Shown one piece after another: positions 26,649 to 37,000 of a stretch of DNA of 64,000 nt; position 1 is the first letter of the stretch; every line of letters starts with the position of its first letter. This DNA comes from Poriferisodalis sp965204195 (GTDB lineage Bacteria; Actinomycetota; Acidimicrobiia; Acidimicrobiales; Poriferisodalaceae), in the NCBI RefSeq assembly GCF_965204195.1, contig NZ_OZ241975.1, forward strand, positions 2,728,001-2,792,000, read 5' to 3'. Under the pieces are notes generated by a model, which was given only the letters and a program-made list of their open reading frames with translations, did no database searches and was not told where the DNA came from. The translations under genes and the position numbers were made by a program.

Positions 26649-27405
26649 GAGCGGGCTCCTCCGTATCGACAGATGGCTCGTCGAGGTCTTTGAAGCGAAT
26701 GCATGCAGCTTGCGCCGCGCGGCGCTCGGCAGCACGCTTGGTGGAGCCCTCACCGCGCCCCCAGACCTCATCGGAAATGCGCGCCGCGGCAACGAATCGA
26801 GGGCGGTGCGCAGGTCCCGAGCTCGACACGTCGTAGATGGGCTCGGTGCCGAGTTGCCGGGCCACGAGTTCTTGCAGCCGGTTCTTTGCCTCGCGGGTGC
26901 CCGGCTCGCTCGCCGCTTCGGCAAGACGCTCGCCGAGCAGCCGCTCGACGACTTCGCGAGCAGCAGCGAAGCCGCCGTCAAGGAACACCGCTCCCAGCAC
27001 CGCTTCGAGCCCATCGGCCAGGATCGACTCCTTGTCGGCGCCGCCGGTCGCCGCCTCACCCTTGCCGAGCAGCAGCGCCGGCCCCAGCTCGCAGCGTCGA
27101 GCGGCTTCAGCCAGAGCGCTGGCGTTCACTACTGCGGATCGCACCGCACTCAGGTCTCCTGGCCCGAGCTCAGGCCAGCGCGTCACAGCGAGCTGGCAGA
27201 CACAGAGACCGAGCACGGCGTCTCCGAGGAACTCCAAGCGTTCGTTGGAGGCCACCTGCGATCCCGTCGGCCGTTCGACGTTGCGTTCATGGCACCAGCT
27301 CCGGTGCGAGAGCGCCTCGGTCAGCAGCCCGGCGTCGGTGAATCGATAGCCGACCCGCTCCGCGAAGCTGTCGTGCTCAGCGAGTTCAGCGACAGCACTC
27401 TCCAC
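26641..27405 (-). CDS. rnc: Ribonuclease III
   Basis: Cleaves double-stranded RNA, processing rRNA precursors. The 254-residue protein has the catalytic signature NERLEFLGDAVLGLCVCQL, the second acidic site ADGLEAVLGAVFLDGG, and a C-terminal double-stranded RNA-binding domain (residues 170-240, RNRLQELVARQLGTEPIYDV region). The stop overlaps the start of the Fpg-like gene, and the start is 1 bp from the acpP stop. Confidence 0.95.
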   Translation of the reverse strand: MESAVAELAEHDSFAERVGYRFTDAGLLTEALSHRSWCHERNVERPTGSQVASNERLEFLGDAVLGLCVCQLAVTRWPELGPGDLSAVRSAVVNASALAEAARRCELGPALLLGKGEAATGGADKESILADGLEAVLGAVFLDGGFAAAREVVERLLGERLAEAASEPGTREAKNRLQELVARQLGTEPIYDVSSSGPAHRPRFVAAARISDEVWGRGEGSTKRAAERRAAQAACIRFKDLDEPSVDTEEPAHG

Positions 27406-27406
27406 G

Positions 27407-27697
27407 TCAGCCGACGCGCTCCATCACGTAATCGATGGCATCGCGCACGGTCTTGAGGTCTTCGAGGTCCTCGTCTTCGATACGAAAGCCCACCGTGCGG
27501 TCCGACAACTCCTCTTCCAGCGCCTCGACCAGCTCGATCAGGGCCAGCGAGTCGGCACCGAGATCGTCGACAAACGAGGACGACTCGGCGACCGCCGACG
27601 GCTCCAGCTCCAGGATGTCAGCGAGCTGGTCGCGAATGAGATCAAAGACCTCCTCACGCTCGGGAGGACTCTGGCGCACATGGGTTTCGGCAGGCAT
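27407..27697 (-). CDS. acpP: Acyl carrier protein
   Basis: Carries growing fatty acids on phosphopantetheine. The 96-residue protein has the attachment site in DDLGADSLALIELVEALEEE (Ser of DSL) and the usual four-helix acidic composition. The first 17 residues precede the domain. The ATG at 27697 is taken because residues further upstream overlap the plsX end. It sits between plsX and rnc, a common order. Confidence 0.93.
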   Translation of the reverse strand: MPAETHVRQSPPEREEVFDLIRDQLADILELEPSAVAESSSFVDDLGADSLALIELVEALEEELSDRTVGFRIEDEDLEDLKTVRDAIDYVMERVG

Positions 27698-27710
27698 GGC
27701 GGCGATGAGC

Positions 27711-28703
27711 CTACCCGTGGTCAGCAGGAGGCGACGGGAGGCTGACGGCTGCGAGCTCGCCCAGCAAATCGGCCTCAACCATCCGATGAGCGGCCCTGAT
27801 GGCGCTCGTGATGGCTTTCGGGCTCGACGAACCGTGCGCGATCACGCAGACTCCCCGCACGCCGAGCAGCATCGCGCCGCCGATATTGTCGGCGCTCATT
27901 TCGTCGGCGAGCGGTGCCAGCAGGCGAAGCGCCGCTGCGCCCGCCTCGCCGCCCTCGGCGAGACGCTCGAGAATCAAACGCACGAAGAACGACGCCGTGC
28001 CTTCGAGCGATTTCAGCAGCACGTTGCCGGTGAAGCCGTCGGTGACCACGACATCCACGGGGCCGTCGAGGAGATCGCCGCCTTCGACGTTGCCATAGAA
28101 ATCGATCTCATCGTCGGCTGCTAGCAGCTTGTGGGTCTCCTTGATGAGCAAGTTGCCCTTTTCGGGCTCCTCGCCGATCGAGAGCAAGCCGACGCTCGGC
28201 ACCGCCACACCGAAGCGGATGCGGCTGTAGGCCGAACCGAGACGGGCGAACTGGTGCAGCCATTGGGCGTCGCAGTCGGCCATCGCGCCCGAGTCGAGCA
28301 GGACGCGCGCCGTACGGCCGCCCGGAACGGGGAACGCAGTCGCTATGGCCGGTCGGGCAACGCCGGGCAAGCGCTTGAGCCTCAGCAGCGCCGCTGCCGC
28401 CACGGCACCGGTGTTTCCGGCGCTTACCACCGCTGAGGCCTCGCCGTCACGCACGGCGTTCACAGCGAGGCTGATCGAAGAGTCCTTCTTGGTCCGCACT
28501 GCGCGGCTCGGCTCCTCGCCCATCTCGATGACCTCGGAGGCCTCGATGACGGCGAGCGATTCGCCGCCAGCAGCGGCGATGGCATCGCGGCGGCCCACAA
28601 GGACGACATCGAGACCCTCGCGCACCGCTTCCAGCGCCCCCTCCACGACGGCGGCGGGGGCGTCATCGCCGCCCATTGCGTCGACGGCGACCGGCAGCGT
28701 CAT
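27711..28703 (-). CDS. plsX: Phosphate acyltransferase PlsX
   Basis: Converts acyl-ACP to acyl-phosphate, feeding PlsY in phospholipid synthesis. The 330-residue protein starts VAVDAMGGDDAPAAVVEGAL and has VVSAGNTGAVAAAALLRL and GDLLDGPVDVVVTDGFTGNV, all family hallmarks. It lies downstream of rpmF and upstream of acpP. Confidence 0.95.
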   Translation of the reverse strand: MTLPVAVDAMGGDDAPAAVVEGALEAVREGLDVVLVGRRDAIAAAGGESLAVIEASEVIEMGEEPSRAVRTKKDSSISLAVNAVRDGEASAVVSAGNTGAVAAAALLRLKRLPGVARPAIATAFPVPGGRTARVLLDSGAMADCDAQWLHQFARLGSAYSRIRFGVAVPSVGLLSIGEEPEKGNLLIKETHKLLAADDEIDFYGNVEGGDLLDGPVDVVVTDGFTGNVLLKSLEGTASFFVRLILERLAEGGEAGAAALRLLAPLADEMSADNIGGAMLLGVRGVCVIAHGSSSPKAITSAIRAAHRMVEADLLGELAAVSLPSPPADHG

Positions 28704-28752
28704 CAGCCCGGCCCCGTCTCCGCCATTCGGAACGGTCTCACGCGATTCTGGC

Positions 28753-28932
28753 TCAGGCGATATCGAGGGCTTGGCGACCGCCGTACCAACCGCACTGCCC
28801 GCAAACTCGGTGGGGCAGCTTTGCCGCGCCGCAGCGCGGGCACAGGCTCCGTGGCGCCTCGGCCAGACGCCACGCCGCAGCGCGACGCGAACGCGTCTTG
28901 CTCTTGGATGTCTTCTTCTTGGGGACTGCCAC
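28753..28932 (-). CDS. rpmF: 50S ribosomal protein L32
   Basis: L32 with the usual start AVPKKKTSKSKTRSRRA and a zinc ribbon of the CxxC type (LCPRCGAAKLPHRVCGQCGW). GTG at 28932 is chosen because the family begins at this residue; this gives 59 residues, the normal length. It follows the DUF177 gene, its standard partner. Confidence 0.93.
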   Translation of the reverse strand: MAVPKKKTSKSKTRSRRAAAWRLAEAPRSLCPRCGAAKLPHRVCGQCGWYGGRQALDIA

Positions 28933-29019
28933 CGTTCGGGCTCCTCGATCGGATCGACTCCTCGAGCGGACCATGCAGCCTATCCATTGGCGCTCCTGAC
29001 CCGATACGCGAACTGGCCT

Positions 29020-29610
29020 TCACGACGGCTCGTCTGTGCGGCCTCGCAGCACCTCCAGCGCTTCCCAGCGCGGATCTGCGAGCTCCGCCGGGCCGCCTTC
29101 TGGCGCTTCTTCGCGGGCCTCGGCGAGCTCTGCAGGAAGGTTCGGGCACGGCTCGGGATGCGGGCACCGGATGGCCTCGATGGGCAGCTCCAGCAGCACT
29201 GCCTCACGCACCATCGGAGTGAGATCTGCATATTCAGGGCCGAGCCTGTACTGCTCGCCCTCACGGGGTTCGGCGGTGAACACCTCGCGGACCGTCGTCC
29301 GCACCCCCCCGTCGAGCGGCAGCCAGCAACGAGCGCACGGACCCGTCCAAGCGGCAGTGACCTCGCCGGCAACGCTGAGGCCGCCGCCGATCAGTTCCAG
29401 CGCCAATGCCACGTCGACATAGCTGTCGAGCGGCACTTCGAGATCGGCAATGCACAGGGCGTCTCGTGATTCAGGGTCGAGCAGCGCTGACGCTGGCACG
29501 GTCGCAGACCACGCGAGCTGACCATCCGAAATCAACCGCAGGGGAACAGACAGGGACCGCTGACGGCGGCTCGCAGGCACCGCGCTGGGGTCAGCGTTCC
29601 CTTGTTGCAC
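29020..29610 (-). CDS. DUF177/YceD-family protein
   Basis: A 196-residue DUF177 protein, the family almost always placed next to rpmF and linked to 23S rRNA or large-subunit maturation in plants and bacteria. It has ADLEVPLDSYVDVALALEL, then a metal-site-like GPCARCWLPLDGGV, and a Cys in RCPHPEPCPNLPAELAEA. It starts with GTG at 29610; the leader just upstream ends in a 16-nt repeat also found before the gene at 49939. Confidence 0.88.
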   Translation of the reverse strand: MQQGNADPSAVPASRRQRSLSVPLRLISDGQLAWSATVPASALLDPESRDALCIADLEVPLDSYVDVALALELIGGGLSVAGEVTAAWTGPCARCWLPLDGGVRTTVREVFTAEPREGEQYRLGPEYADLTPMVREAVLLELPIEAIRCPHPEPCPNLPAELAEAREEAPEGGPAELADPRWEALEVLRGRTDEPS

Positions 29611-29616
29611 CAGTTC

Positions 29617-29669
29617 TTTCCCGCTCTTGTTCGCTGTCGCTCACGGGCCGCTCGGGCCACGGCTTCGCA
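29617..29669. repeat. Dispersed intergenic leader repeat, copy 1
   Basis: Contains TTTCCCGCTCTTGTTC then GCTCACGGGCCGCTCGGG and CCACGGCTTCG, the same blocks as in the copy at 49946-50010. On the minus strand it ends 6 nt before the GTG start of the DUF177 gene. The block GGGCCGCTCGGGCCC-type sequence can form a small hairpin. Confidence 0.75.
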
Positions 29670-29674
29670 CCCTG

Positions 29675-29722
29675 CTTCCCGCTCCTGTTCGCTGCGCTCA
29701 CGGGCCGCTCGGGCCCAGGGTT
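29675..29722. repeat. Dispersed intergenic leader repeat, copy 2
   Basis: Tandem neighbour of copy 1: CTTCCCGCTCCTGTTCGC then GCTCACGGGCCGCTCGGG, differing at a few bases. It is followed by GGTTCAGCCTCT, which resembles CGGCTCAGCCTCT next to the third copy at 50 kb. Confidence 0.7.
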
Positions 29723-29735
29723 CAGCCTCTTGTGC

Positions 29736-30509
29736 TCACATCTGATCCTGGTCGAACACCACTGGATGAGTATCGGGCGGACGGGTGTCGGGGCCACGGC
29801 TGGCCGGTCCGGGTGCTCCGGTACCCGGGACGTCTCCCCCGTGGTGCGCAGGCGGAGCGCCCGGTGATGCAGGTGCCACCGGCGTCGCGGCACGCTTGCC
29901 GAGCTTTCGCCGAGCGGCCTGTACCGCAATCTGCACCTGGTCGACAGCGCTCGCAAACTGCGCTAGCTGCCGCTCGCAGTACTCGTCGACTTCGTGGCGA
30001 CGGCGACGGGTTTGGATTCGGGCATCGTCGAGCAGCTGGCGCGCACGCCGCTCGGCTGTGCGCACGACCTCGGTTCGCTGCACCATCTGGGCGACACGGC
30101 TGCGTGCCTCATCAATGACCAGATTGGCGTCGACACGCGCCTGGGCGAGCACCTCATCACGCTCCCGGAGCAGCCAGCGAGCCTGGCGCGTCTCGTCGGG
30201 CACGGCCGCCAGCGCAGACTCGAGCAGGGTCATCACCTCGTCCCGATTGATCATGACCGAGGTGGACAAGGGCATCGGACGTGCAGCGTCGATGATCTCC
30301 ATGGCCTCGCGGACGAACTGCTCAGCCGTCACTGACGCAGCGCGCGGGGCGAGCGTCGCAGGGCCACGGGCATGCGGTGACGTCGGCGTCTCCTCAGTGG
30401 GCGCCGCCGTCTCGAACGACGGCTGCCCGAATGGAGATTGCGGCTGAGGCGCCGCGGGCTGAACCCCCGACTGCGGCGGCGCCTCGACGCCCCCCTCGGA
30501 CATGCTCAT
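29736..30509 (-). CDS. DivIVA/Rv2927c-like coiled-coil protein
   Basis: A 257-residue protein with a Pro/Gln-rich N-terminus (1-60), a long charged helical region (about 65-200) with segments such as RDEVLAQARVDANLVIDEAR and ERRARQLLDDARIQTRRRRH, and a Pro/Gly-rich tail. Composition resembles DivIVA/Wag31 or ATP synthase b-type coiled coils. In mycobacteria the protein between coaD and the rpmF region (Rv2927c) is of this type. Role unproven, possibly cell division or envelope. Its start overlaps the coaD stop. Confidence 0.75.
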   Translation of the reverse strand: MSMSEGGVEAPPQSGVQPAAPQPQSPFGQPSFETAAPTEETPTSPHARGPATLAPRAASVTAEQFVREAMEIIDAARPMPLSTSVMINRDEVMTLLESALAAVPDETRQARWLLRERDEVLAQARVDANLVIDEARSRVAQMVQRTEVVRTAERRARQLLDDARIQTRRRRHEVDEYCERQLAQFASAVDQVQIAVQAARRKLGKRAATPVAPASPGAPPAHHGGDVPGTGAPGPASRGPDTRPPDTHPVVFDQDQM

Positions 30510-30997
30510 GCGCCCGCCTCCTGGGTGATGTGCTGCTGCAGTCGAGCGGCCACCGCGGACGGGACGAGATGCGAGCAGTCGCCGCCGAACTTGGTGATCT
30601 CCCGGATGTAGTTGGAGGCGATGAAGAGATGCTCGGTCCGTGGCGGGACGAAGACGGTCTCGACACCGGTGACCGAGTGATTCATGTGCGCCATACGCAA
30701 CTCGGACTCGAAGTCGCTCTGGCTGCGCAGCCCCTTCACGATGACATCGGCACCAAGGCGCCGAGCCAGGTCCACGACCAACTCTCCGAACTGCACCACC
30801 GAGACGTTGCCGAGATGGCTGGTCGACTCGACGATCATCGCGACGCGCTCGTCATCGGAGAACAGGGGCGTGGCCTTGGCCGGATTCCGCATGGCCGCCA
30901 CCGTGACCGAATCGAACAGCCGGGACGCCGCCGATATCACGTCGAGATGCCCGTTGTGCACAGGATCGAACGAGCCTGGATACATCGCCATGACCAC
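30506..30997 (-). CDS. coaD: Phosphopantetheine adenylyltransferase
   Basis: Penultimate enzyme of coenzyme A synthesis. The 163-residue protein has the nucleotidyltransferase motif MYPGSFDPVHNGHLDVI and the second motif YIREITKFGGDCSHLVPSAV near the end. Either of two closely spaced ATGs could be the start. It usually sits beside rsmD; here rsmD is nearby but inverted. Confidence 0.95.
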   Translation of the reverse strand: MVMAMYPGSFDPVHNGHLDVISAASRLFDSVTVAAMRNPAKATPLFSDDERVAMIVESTSHLGNVSVVQFGELVVDLARRLGADVIVKGLRSQSDFESELRMAHMNHSVTGVETVFVPPRTEHLFIASNYIREITKFGGDCSHLVPSAVAARLQQHITQEAGA

Positions 30998-31110
30998 CGA
31001 AAACGGTTCCTCCAGATCGATCCGTGTCCAGTGGAGCGACCGTACCGCGCCACGGTCGCGAATCGAGGGACCCTCCGCGCTGAGCCGGCAGGCGAAGCCG
31101 TGGCCCGGGA

Positions 31111-31290
31111 TCAGCCTGCGGTTTCGGTGTCGGGGACGATGAGATCCCAGCGGTCGCCGCAGTCAGCACAGCGGTAGGCGACGACATCGCCGGGCTGGAA
31201 ACCCCAGTCCGGCTCAGGCACGCTCAGCAGGCCGCAACGTCCACCGCAGTCGACGCAGACGATCTCTGCGGGCACTGCGATGTCGTCCAT
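31111..31290 (-). CDS. Small zinc-ribbon protein
   Basis: A 59-residue protein with two CxxC-type pairs, VCVDCGGRCG and YRCADCGDRWDL, which suggests one zinc ribbon. It lies between coaD (same strand) and rsmD (opposite strand). Function unknown; no family recognised with confidence. The ATG at 31290 is chosen because upstream frame residues look non-coding. Confidence 0.6.
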   Translation of the reverse strand: MDDIAVPAEIVCVDCGGRCGLLSVPEPDWGFQPGDVVAYRCADCGDRWDLIVPDTETAG

Positions 31291-31388
31291 GGTCGCAGTG
31301 TCGCACGGGTCGCTGCCGCTGCGGCTCCTGCAGCTATGTGTTCTGTGCGGCAGCACGCGATATCACGGGTCATCGGGCGTACCGTGAC

Positions 31389-31964
31389 ATGGTGCGCGTT
31401 GTCGGCGGGGCGTTGGGCGGTCGTCGCTTGGAGACGGCCGGCGCGGATGCGGTTCGGCCGACATCAGACCGCGCCCGCGAGGCCATCTTCAACATGCTCG
31501 TGGGTCTGGAATTGCCTGGCGGCGCGATGGTGCTGGACTTGTTCGCCGGCTCCGGCGCGCTCGGCATCGAGGCGCTCTCGCGCGATGCCGCGCATGCCAC
31601 GTTCGTGGACTCCGACGCGGCAGCCTGCCGAACCATCTCGACGAACCTGACAGCGCTCGGCATCAGCGATCGCGCCACCGTGGTTCGGTCCGACGCTGGC
31701 AGATTTCTTGCTGCCCATAGCGAGCCGGTCGACCTTGCGTTCGCCGATCCGCCCTACCGGTTCGACCGCTGGAGCGATCTCCTCGACACCGTGAACGCCG
31801 GCGTGCTGGTGTGCGAGTCAGACCGCGAGATCGAGCCCGGTTCGAACCATGCGTGGCAAACGCATCGCAGCCGCCGCTACGGAACCCCCGTCATCACCAT
31901 CCTGCTGCGCTCCGACAGCACCGATTCATCAGCAGCCGGGGCTTCCCCCTCCCGCCAAGCCTGA
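31389..31964 (+). CDS. rsmD: 16S rRNA (guanine966-N2)-methyltransferase RsmD
   Basis: Methylates G966 of 16S rRNA. The 191-residue protein has RVVGGALGGRRLETAG, the SAM motif VLDLFAGSGALGIEALSRDA and the catalytic motif VDLAFADPPYRFDRW. ATG at 31389 is placed by the family start. Unlike the neighbouring core genes it lies on the plus strand; in many actinobacteria recG, rsmD and coaD are adjacent on one strand. Confidence 0.93.
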   Translation: MVRVVGGALGGRRLETAGADAVRPTSDRAREAIFNMLVGLELPGGAMVLDLFAGSGALGIEALSRDAAHATFVDSDAAACRTISTNLTALGISDRATVVRSDAGRFLAAHSEPVDLAFADPPYRFDRWSDLLDTVNAGVLVCESDREIEPGSNHAWQTHRSRRYGTPVITILLRSDSTDSSAAGASPSRQA

Positions 31965-32049
31965 GGGCCCGGGTTCAGATCGTCCCGATCTCTCCGGCGG
32001 CTGTGCGATCGGGGCAATCGCGGTCGTTGCAGCCGCCGCTCCACCAGCG

Positions 32050-33840
32050 TTATGCGGCGGTGAACAGGTCGTGTTGGTCAGGCTCCGGCGGTGACCGGCC
32101 ATCGCCGGCTGGAAAGCCATCGCCCCCACCATCTCGCGCCCGCGCAGCGCAACCAGCAGCCTCGCAGCCAGCAACTTCGCTGCCTGCGGCACAGCCATCG
32201 TCAGCACAACCTGCAGCTGCGTGGCCCACATGGTCGCGGCCATCAGCGTGACTGCCGCTCAGTGCGGACTGCATCGAGCCATAGGTCGACGATCTGTGTG
32301 CTGGTTTGCGTGATCGGGCGGGGTTGTGCGGATGCGCCGGGTCGGGTGGCGCCAGTCGGAACCGGCCGTCGCGGACCACCACCCGCCAATTGTGGTCGTG
32401 GATGAGGTCGTGGCACGACCAGCACACCAGCACGAGGTTGTCGACGCGCGTCTTGCCACCAGATTTCCACGGAATGATGTGGTGCGCCTCGCACTCGCCG
32501 GGGGGTTCGCCGCAGCCGATGCATGCGCCGTCGCGGGCGATCAGGGCGCGGCGCTGAGCCGCGGTCGGTGCCCGGCTGGCGACGGCCTCGTACAGCGGCG
32601 TGAAGTCTGCGCCGCACAAGACCAATGACAGGTCGGCGCCGCAGAGGAGCCGATCCAGCGTGCTCGGCGGGATGGGACCGGCGCCGGCGATCTCGGCAAT
32701 CCCGCCGGGCTTGCCCAGCAGTGCGTCGAGGTCGGCTCGCACGACGATCTCGGTAACGGTGCGGCGCTGCTCGAGGCTGATCAGATCGTCCGCCGAAGAC
32801 GTCGGCTTCAGCGCTTCCGCTGCCTCAGAAGGCAGCACCGCAGAGTGAGCAGCGGCGGACGGACGGTGTGCCGGCGTGGGACCTTCAGGGGACTCCGCGG
32901 CAACGCGAGCACCAGCCGTGGGGCCAGTTGCAGCGGCGAGGCCAGCGGCAGGGGCAGCCGCAGCGGTGGAGCCAGTCGCGGGGCCGATCGCCGGGGCAGC
33001 TGTGGGGCCAGCGCCGCCGCTTGTTGACGCTGCGGCGGCCGATGGGGCGCCTGCGAGCAGCCTGTCGAGGGCATCGGCCATGCGCTGATCGCGTGTCCGA
33101 ACAACAGCTTCCACCCGCGCGCCAGGAGGCTTCGTCTCGTCGGCGGCAGCTTCGCTTTCGCCCAGGTCAGCGGTGCCCTCGGCTGCATGGGTGCTGTCGC
33201 GGAGCTTGCGGCGGTCGGTGCGCCGGAGCTGTTCGGCCGTGGCCCGAAGACGGCTCTGGATGCGTGCGCCCATCTCGGCGTCGAACGCACCGCGCATCTG
33301 CACGGTGCCGTCTTCGCCGTTCCAGAACCGCACACTGCGATTGCGCCGGTTCCGTCGATGCTGCTCCTCCAGGTCCGACACGCTCTGGTGCTGGATCGTC
33401 CAGCGCTGGGCCACCTGCGCGAACTCATCTGCGGGCAGTGCCTTGGCCATCTCCACCAGGCCGGCATCGTCCTGCACTGCCTCGGGGCTGGTCTTGCGTG
33501 CAGCCTGCGCCAGCTTCGCAGCGTTCGCAAAGCTGATCTCGCCGTCGGCGACTGCCGACTGCGCATCGGGCAGAACGGCCAGTTCCGCCGTGACCCGCAC
33601 GTTGCGGGCAGCCTCGGACCGGGACCGGCCGCCGACTTGGCTCAACAGCCCAGCGCCGCCGTCGCCGTGTCGCTCGCGCTGTGCAACCAGCGAGGCGGCT
33701 CGAGCCTCCAACAGCTCGGCCTTGGTGCGCAGCGACTTGGCGAGACCCAGGGCACGGCGCAGTTCGCCGGTCGGCGCCGTCGCGACGCCGTCGAGGGCTG
33801 CGCTGAGGGATTCGAGCGCCTGCTGCACCTGCGAGAACAT
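32050..33840 (-). CDS. DUF222/13E12-type HNH endonuclease domain protein
   Basis: A 596-residue member of the actinobacterial DUF222 plus HNH family (13E12 repeat-like). The DUF222 helical domain covers about residues 1-230, followed by an Ala/Pro-rich linker and the HNH domain near 440-500: IARDGACIGCGEPPGECEAH, HHIIPWKSGGKTRVDNLVL and CWSCHDLIH, with two CxxC pairs for zinc. These proteins are frequent in mobile or repeated copies; nuclease role is not established here. ATG at 33840 is taken because the upstream residues are not family-like. It diverges from the methyltransferase operon. Confidence 0.88.
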   Translation of the reverse strand: MFSQVQQALESLSAALDGVATAPTGELRRALGLAKSLRTKAELLEARAASLVAQRERHGDGGAGLLSQVGGRSRSEAARNVRVTAELAVLPDAQSAVADGEISFANAAKLAQAARKTSPEAVQDDAGLVEMAKALPADEFAQVAQRWTIQHQSVSDLEEQHRRNRRNRSVRFWNGEDGTVQMRGAFDAEMGARIQSRLRATAEQLRRTDRRKLRDSTHAAEGTADLGESEAAADETKPPGARVEAVVRTRDQRMADALDRLLAGAPSAAAASTSGGAGPTAAPAIGPATGSTAAAAPAAGLAAATGPTAGARVAAESPEGPTPAHRPSAAAHSAVLPSEAAEALKPTSSADDLISLEQRRTVTEIVVRADLDALLGKPGGIAEIAGAGPIPPSTLDRLLCGADLSLVLCGADFTPLYEAVASRAPTAAQRRALIARDGACIGCGEPPGECEAHHIIPWKSGGKTRVDNLVLVCWSCHDLIHDHNWRVVVRDGRFRLAPPDPAHPHNPARSRKPAHRSSTYGSMQSALSGSHADGRDHVGHAAAGCADDGCAAGSEVAGCEAAGCAARARDGGGDGFPAGDGRSPPEPDQHDLFTAA

Positions 33841-34078
33841 ACGTTCATCATAGCCATGGCATGTGACAAGAACACCTATTCGAAGACATCCAGATAATTG
33901 CAAATCTGTTACATTTAGTTATTAGAAATTTCATGTATTTATATGTCGCTACGTTTCTGAAGCGCTAGCCGAGAATCGACGGCCGATCACCGCGGCGCTC
34001 GTTGCCTCTTCGCTGATTCGCTCCACTCACTCCCGCCTTGGCCTAGCCGGCGCCCACGCGACGCACGACAAGCCCAAA
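33841..34078. other. AT-rich intergenic region before the methyltransferase operon
   Basis: About 240 bp with a strikingly AT-rich core (33890-33960: TTGCAAATCTGTTACATTTAG and nearby T/A runs) inside a GC-rich genome. It separates two divergent genes, so both promoters should lie here. No convincing -35/-10 pair could be fixed by eye. Confidence 0.5.
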
Positions 34079-37000
34079 GTGCCACGGCATTACATGAGCA
34101 GCGCGACGGCAAAACAGGAGCGCTGTCGCGGAACTACGCTCGGCGCTCTCATGGAGGAGTTCCTCATCGACCGGGTGCCCCAGACGTGGACGGCGCCGTC
34201 TGGGTTTCCGAACTCCCTTAAGGCCGTCCAGTTGTTTGTCCAGCCGGGCCCGAATGGCCTCGAAGTAGCGGTCGCGACAGCCACCCGAAAGCCGACCGTG
34301 GCCGATCTGCGAGCCGCATGGGCGGCCCGACGGAACAAGCGGGCTGCACCGGTGCTGCTGGTCGCGTTCTACCCGTCGCCTGAGGATTCGGGCGGCGAGC
34401 GCGTGGCCCTGTGCGGGCCGACCGGCGACCACCCGGTGCCCCATCTCGATGTGGAGGTATCCCAAGCTGAGCGTCTAGCCGACGTCGCCCTCAGCGAGCC
34501 GAACCATCACGCAGCCACCCGCCTGCTGATGGCCGCCCTGCCGGAGCTGGACTCGCCGTTTCCCGGCCTCCAGAACTCGGGCCTGCTCGCAACCCAAGAA
34601 CTCACCGCAGGTGTCCCGCTGCGCCCCGACTGGGCATCGGCCAGAGGCGATGCCGCACCACTGCTCGACAAGCGAGGCCGCCGGCTCATCGAGGGATTGG
34701 GCTACGAGATTGCGACGCTCGCCACAAACGCCTCGTTGCTGACGATCGCCGGTCGGCGCGAGGCCATCGCCGTGTTTTGCGACGACAGCGAGCCGTTCGA
34801 AGCGCCGTCTGACCGCTTCGAGGGCATGTCGCCTGTCTCGAGAGCACTGGCGCTGGCGGATCGAGAGAACGTCGACTGGGTGGTGCTCACCCGCGCATCG
34901 GAGATTCGCCTCTACTCGGCACGGCCCGGCGTCGGCGTGGGGCGCAAGGGACGGGCGGAAACGTTCGTAGAACTGAACCTGTCACTCCTCGCAGCCGAGC
35001 AGGCCGGCTACCTGCAGCTGCTGTTCTCGGCCGCTGCAATCGCCCGCGGCGGCTCACTGCATGAGATCCTCGACGACTCCGAGCGTTTTGCCGCCGATCT
35101 CGCCGTCCGACTGCGCGAACGGATCTATCACGAGACAGTTCCGGCGCTGGCTCGGGCTGTTGCCGCGCGGCTCGGCAACGACTCGCCCGCAGAGGGCATC
35201 AGCGAAACCATCCTCGACAGCGCTTACGAACAGGTCATGGTCATCTTGTTCCGGCTGCTGTTCGTGGCATACGCCGAGGACAAGGATCTGCTCCCCTACC
35301 GCAGCAACGGCCGCTATGCGGACCACTCGCTGTCGCGCATGGCGCAACGGCTCGCCGATGACGAGCACAACGGCAGGACTCATTTCGACGAGCGCGCCAC
35401 CGACATGTGGGACGACGTGCGCAGCCTGTGGGATGCGGTGAACGAGGGAAACGCAGACTGGGGCGTGCCGACCTACAACGGCGGCCTGTTCTCCGAGGAT
35501 CCGACGGTCAGCCCGACCGGCGCAGCAATCGCACGGCTGAGCCTCACCAACGCCGAGTTCGGTCCCGCTCTTGCGGCAGCGCTGGTCGACGACGGCCCTC
35601 AGGGGCTGGGTCCCGTCGACTTCCGATCGCTGTCAGTGCGGGAGTTCGGAACGATCTACGAGGGCCTGCTGGAATCGAAGCTGTCGGTTGCCCCTGACGA
35701 CCTGACCGTCAAGAAAGTCAAGGGCGACCTGCAGTATGTGCCCGCCGGCGCGAAGGACGACGTGGTGGTGGAGGCCGGCGAGGTGTACTTCCACAACCGT
35801 TCCGGCGCCCGCAAGGCGACGGGTTCATACTTCACAAAGCCGTTCGCGGTAGAGCACCTGCTGGATCACGCGCTCGAACCGGCGCTCGACGACCACCTCG
35901 CCCGCCTCGACGCCCTGCGAGACGCCAACGACGACGCTGGAGTGGCATCGGCATTCTTCGACTTCCGGTGTGCTGACATCGCCATGGGCTCCGCTCACTT
36001 CTTGGTGGCGGCGGTCGACCGGATCGAGGCGCGCCTGTCGGCGTGGCTGTCGCTGCACCCGGTTCCGGCGATCACAGCGGAGCTGAACCGGCTGCGAGGC
36101 GTCGCCATGGGCCAGCTCGGCGACCTAGGCGATGGCATCGAGATCGAGACCGGTTCGCTGCTGCGTCGCCAGATCGCTCGACACTGCGTCTACGGCGTCG
36201 ACAAGAACCGCGTTGCGGTCGAATTGGCGCGCCTCGCGATCTGGGTCCACACCTTCGTGCCCGGCCTCCCCCTGTCCTTCCTCGACCACAACCTCGTCCA
36301 CGGCGACAGCCTCACTGGCGTCGGCAACCTCGATGAGGTGGTTGCTGCATTCAATCCCGACACCGACCTTGGGGTTCCCAGCCTGTTTCGAAGCCAACTC
36401 GTCGGCCTGCTGGAGAATGCTGAGGATGCGCTACAACGGCTGGCTCACACATCTGATGCTTCCAAGCACGAGATAGACGAAGCACGAGCTGCGCACGTCG
36501 ACGCTCAAGACGCAGTGGCAGGCGCCCGGGCGGTCTTCGATGTCATTACAGCGCGCCGCGCCGAAGTGTGCGATATGCCGGAGAACTTCGACCCCACTGT
36601 CGTGGCCAAGCTGGCCGCCGACCCAGCGGTGCGCGACGAGATCACGCGGCTGATGCCCGTCCACTTCCCGGCGGCATTCCCTGAGGTGTTCCTGCGGGAG
36701 CACCCGGGCTTCGACTGCCTCATCGGCAACCCGCCTTGGGAAAAGGTGATGGTCGAACGCAAGATCTGGTGGGGTCGGTATCTGCCGGGCATTCGTTCGC
36801 TCCCTGAGGGCCAAATGAACGCGCGGATTGACCGATTCGCAGCCACTCGGCCGGAGCTTGTAGCAGCTTTCGAAGCGGAGATAGTTCGTACTGCTCAGGT
36901 TCGCTCAGTCATCCTGAATGGTCCTTATCCAGGAATCGGTCGCTCGCATCCTGACCTGTACAAGGCATTTGCTTGGCGAAACTGGCGCCTTTCGCGTTCG

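Noticed and set aside
31838..31856. CCGGTTCGAACC tRNA-like motif
   Set aside because: It lies inside the rsmD coding frame and has no cloverleaf around it.
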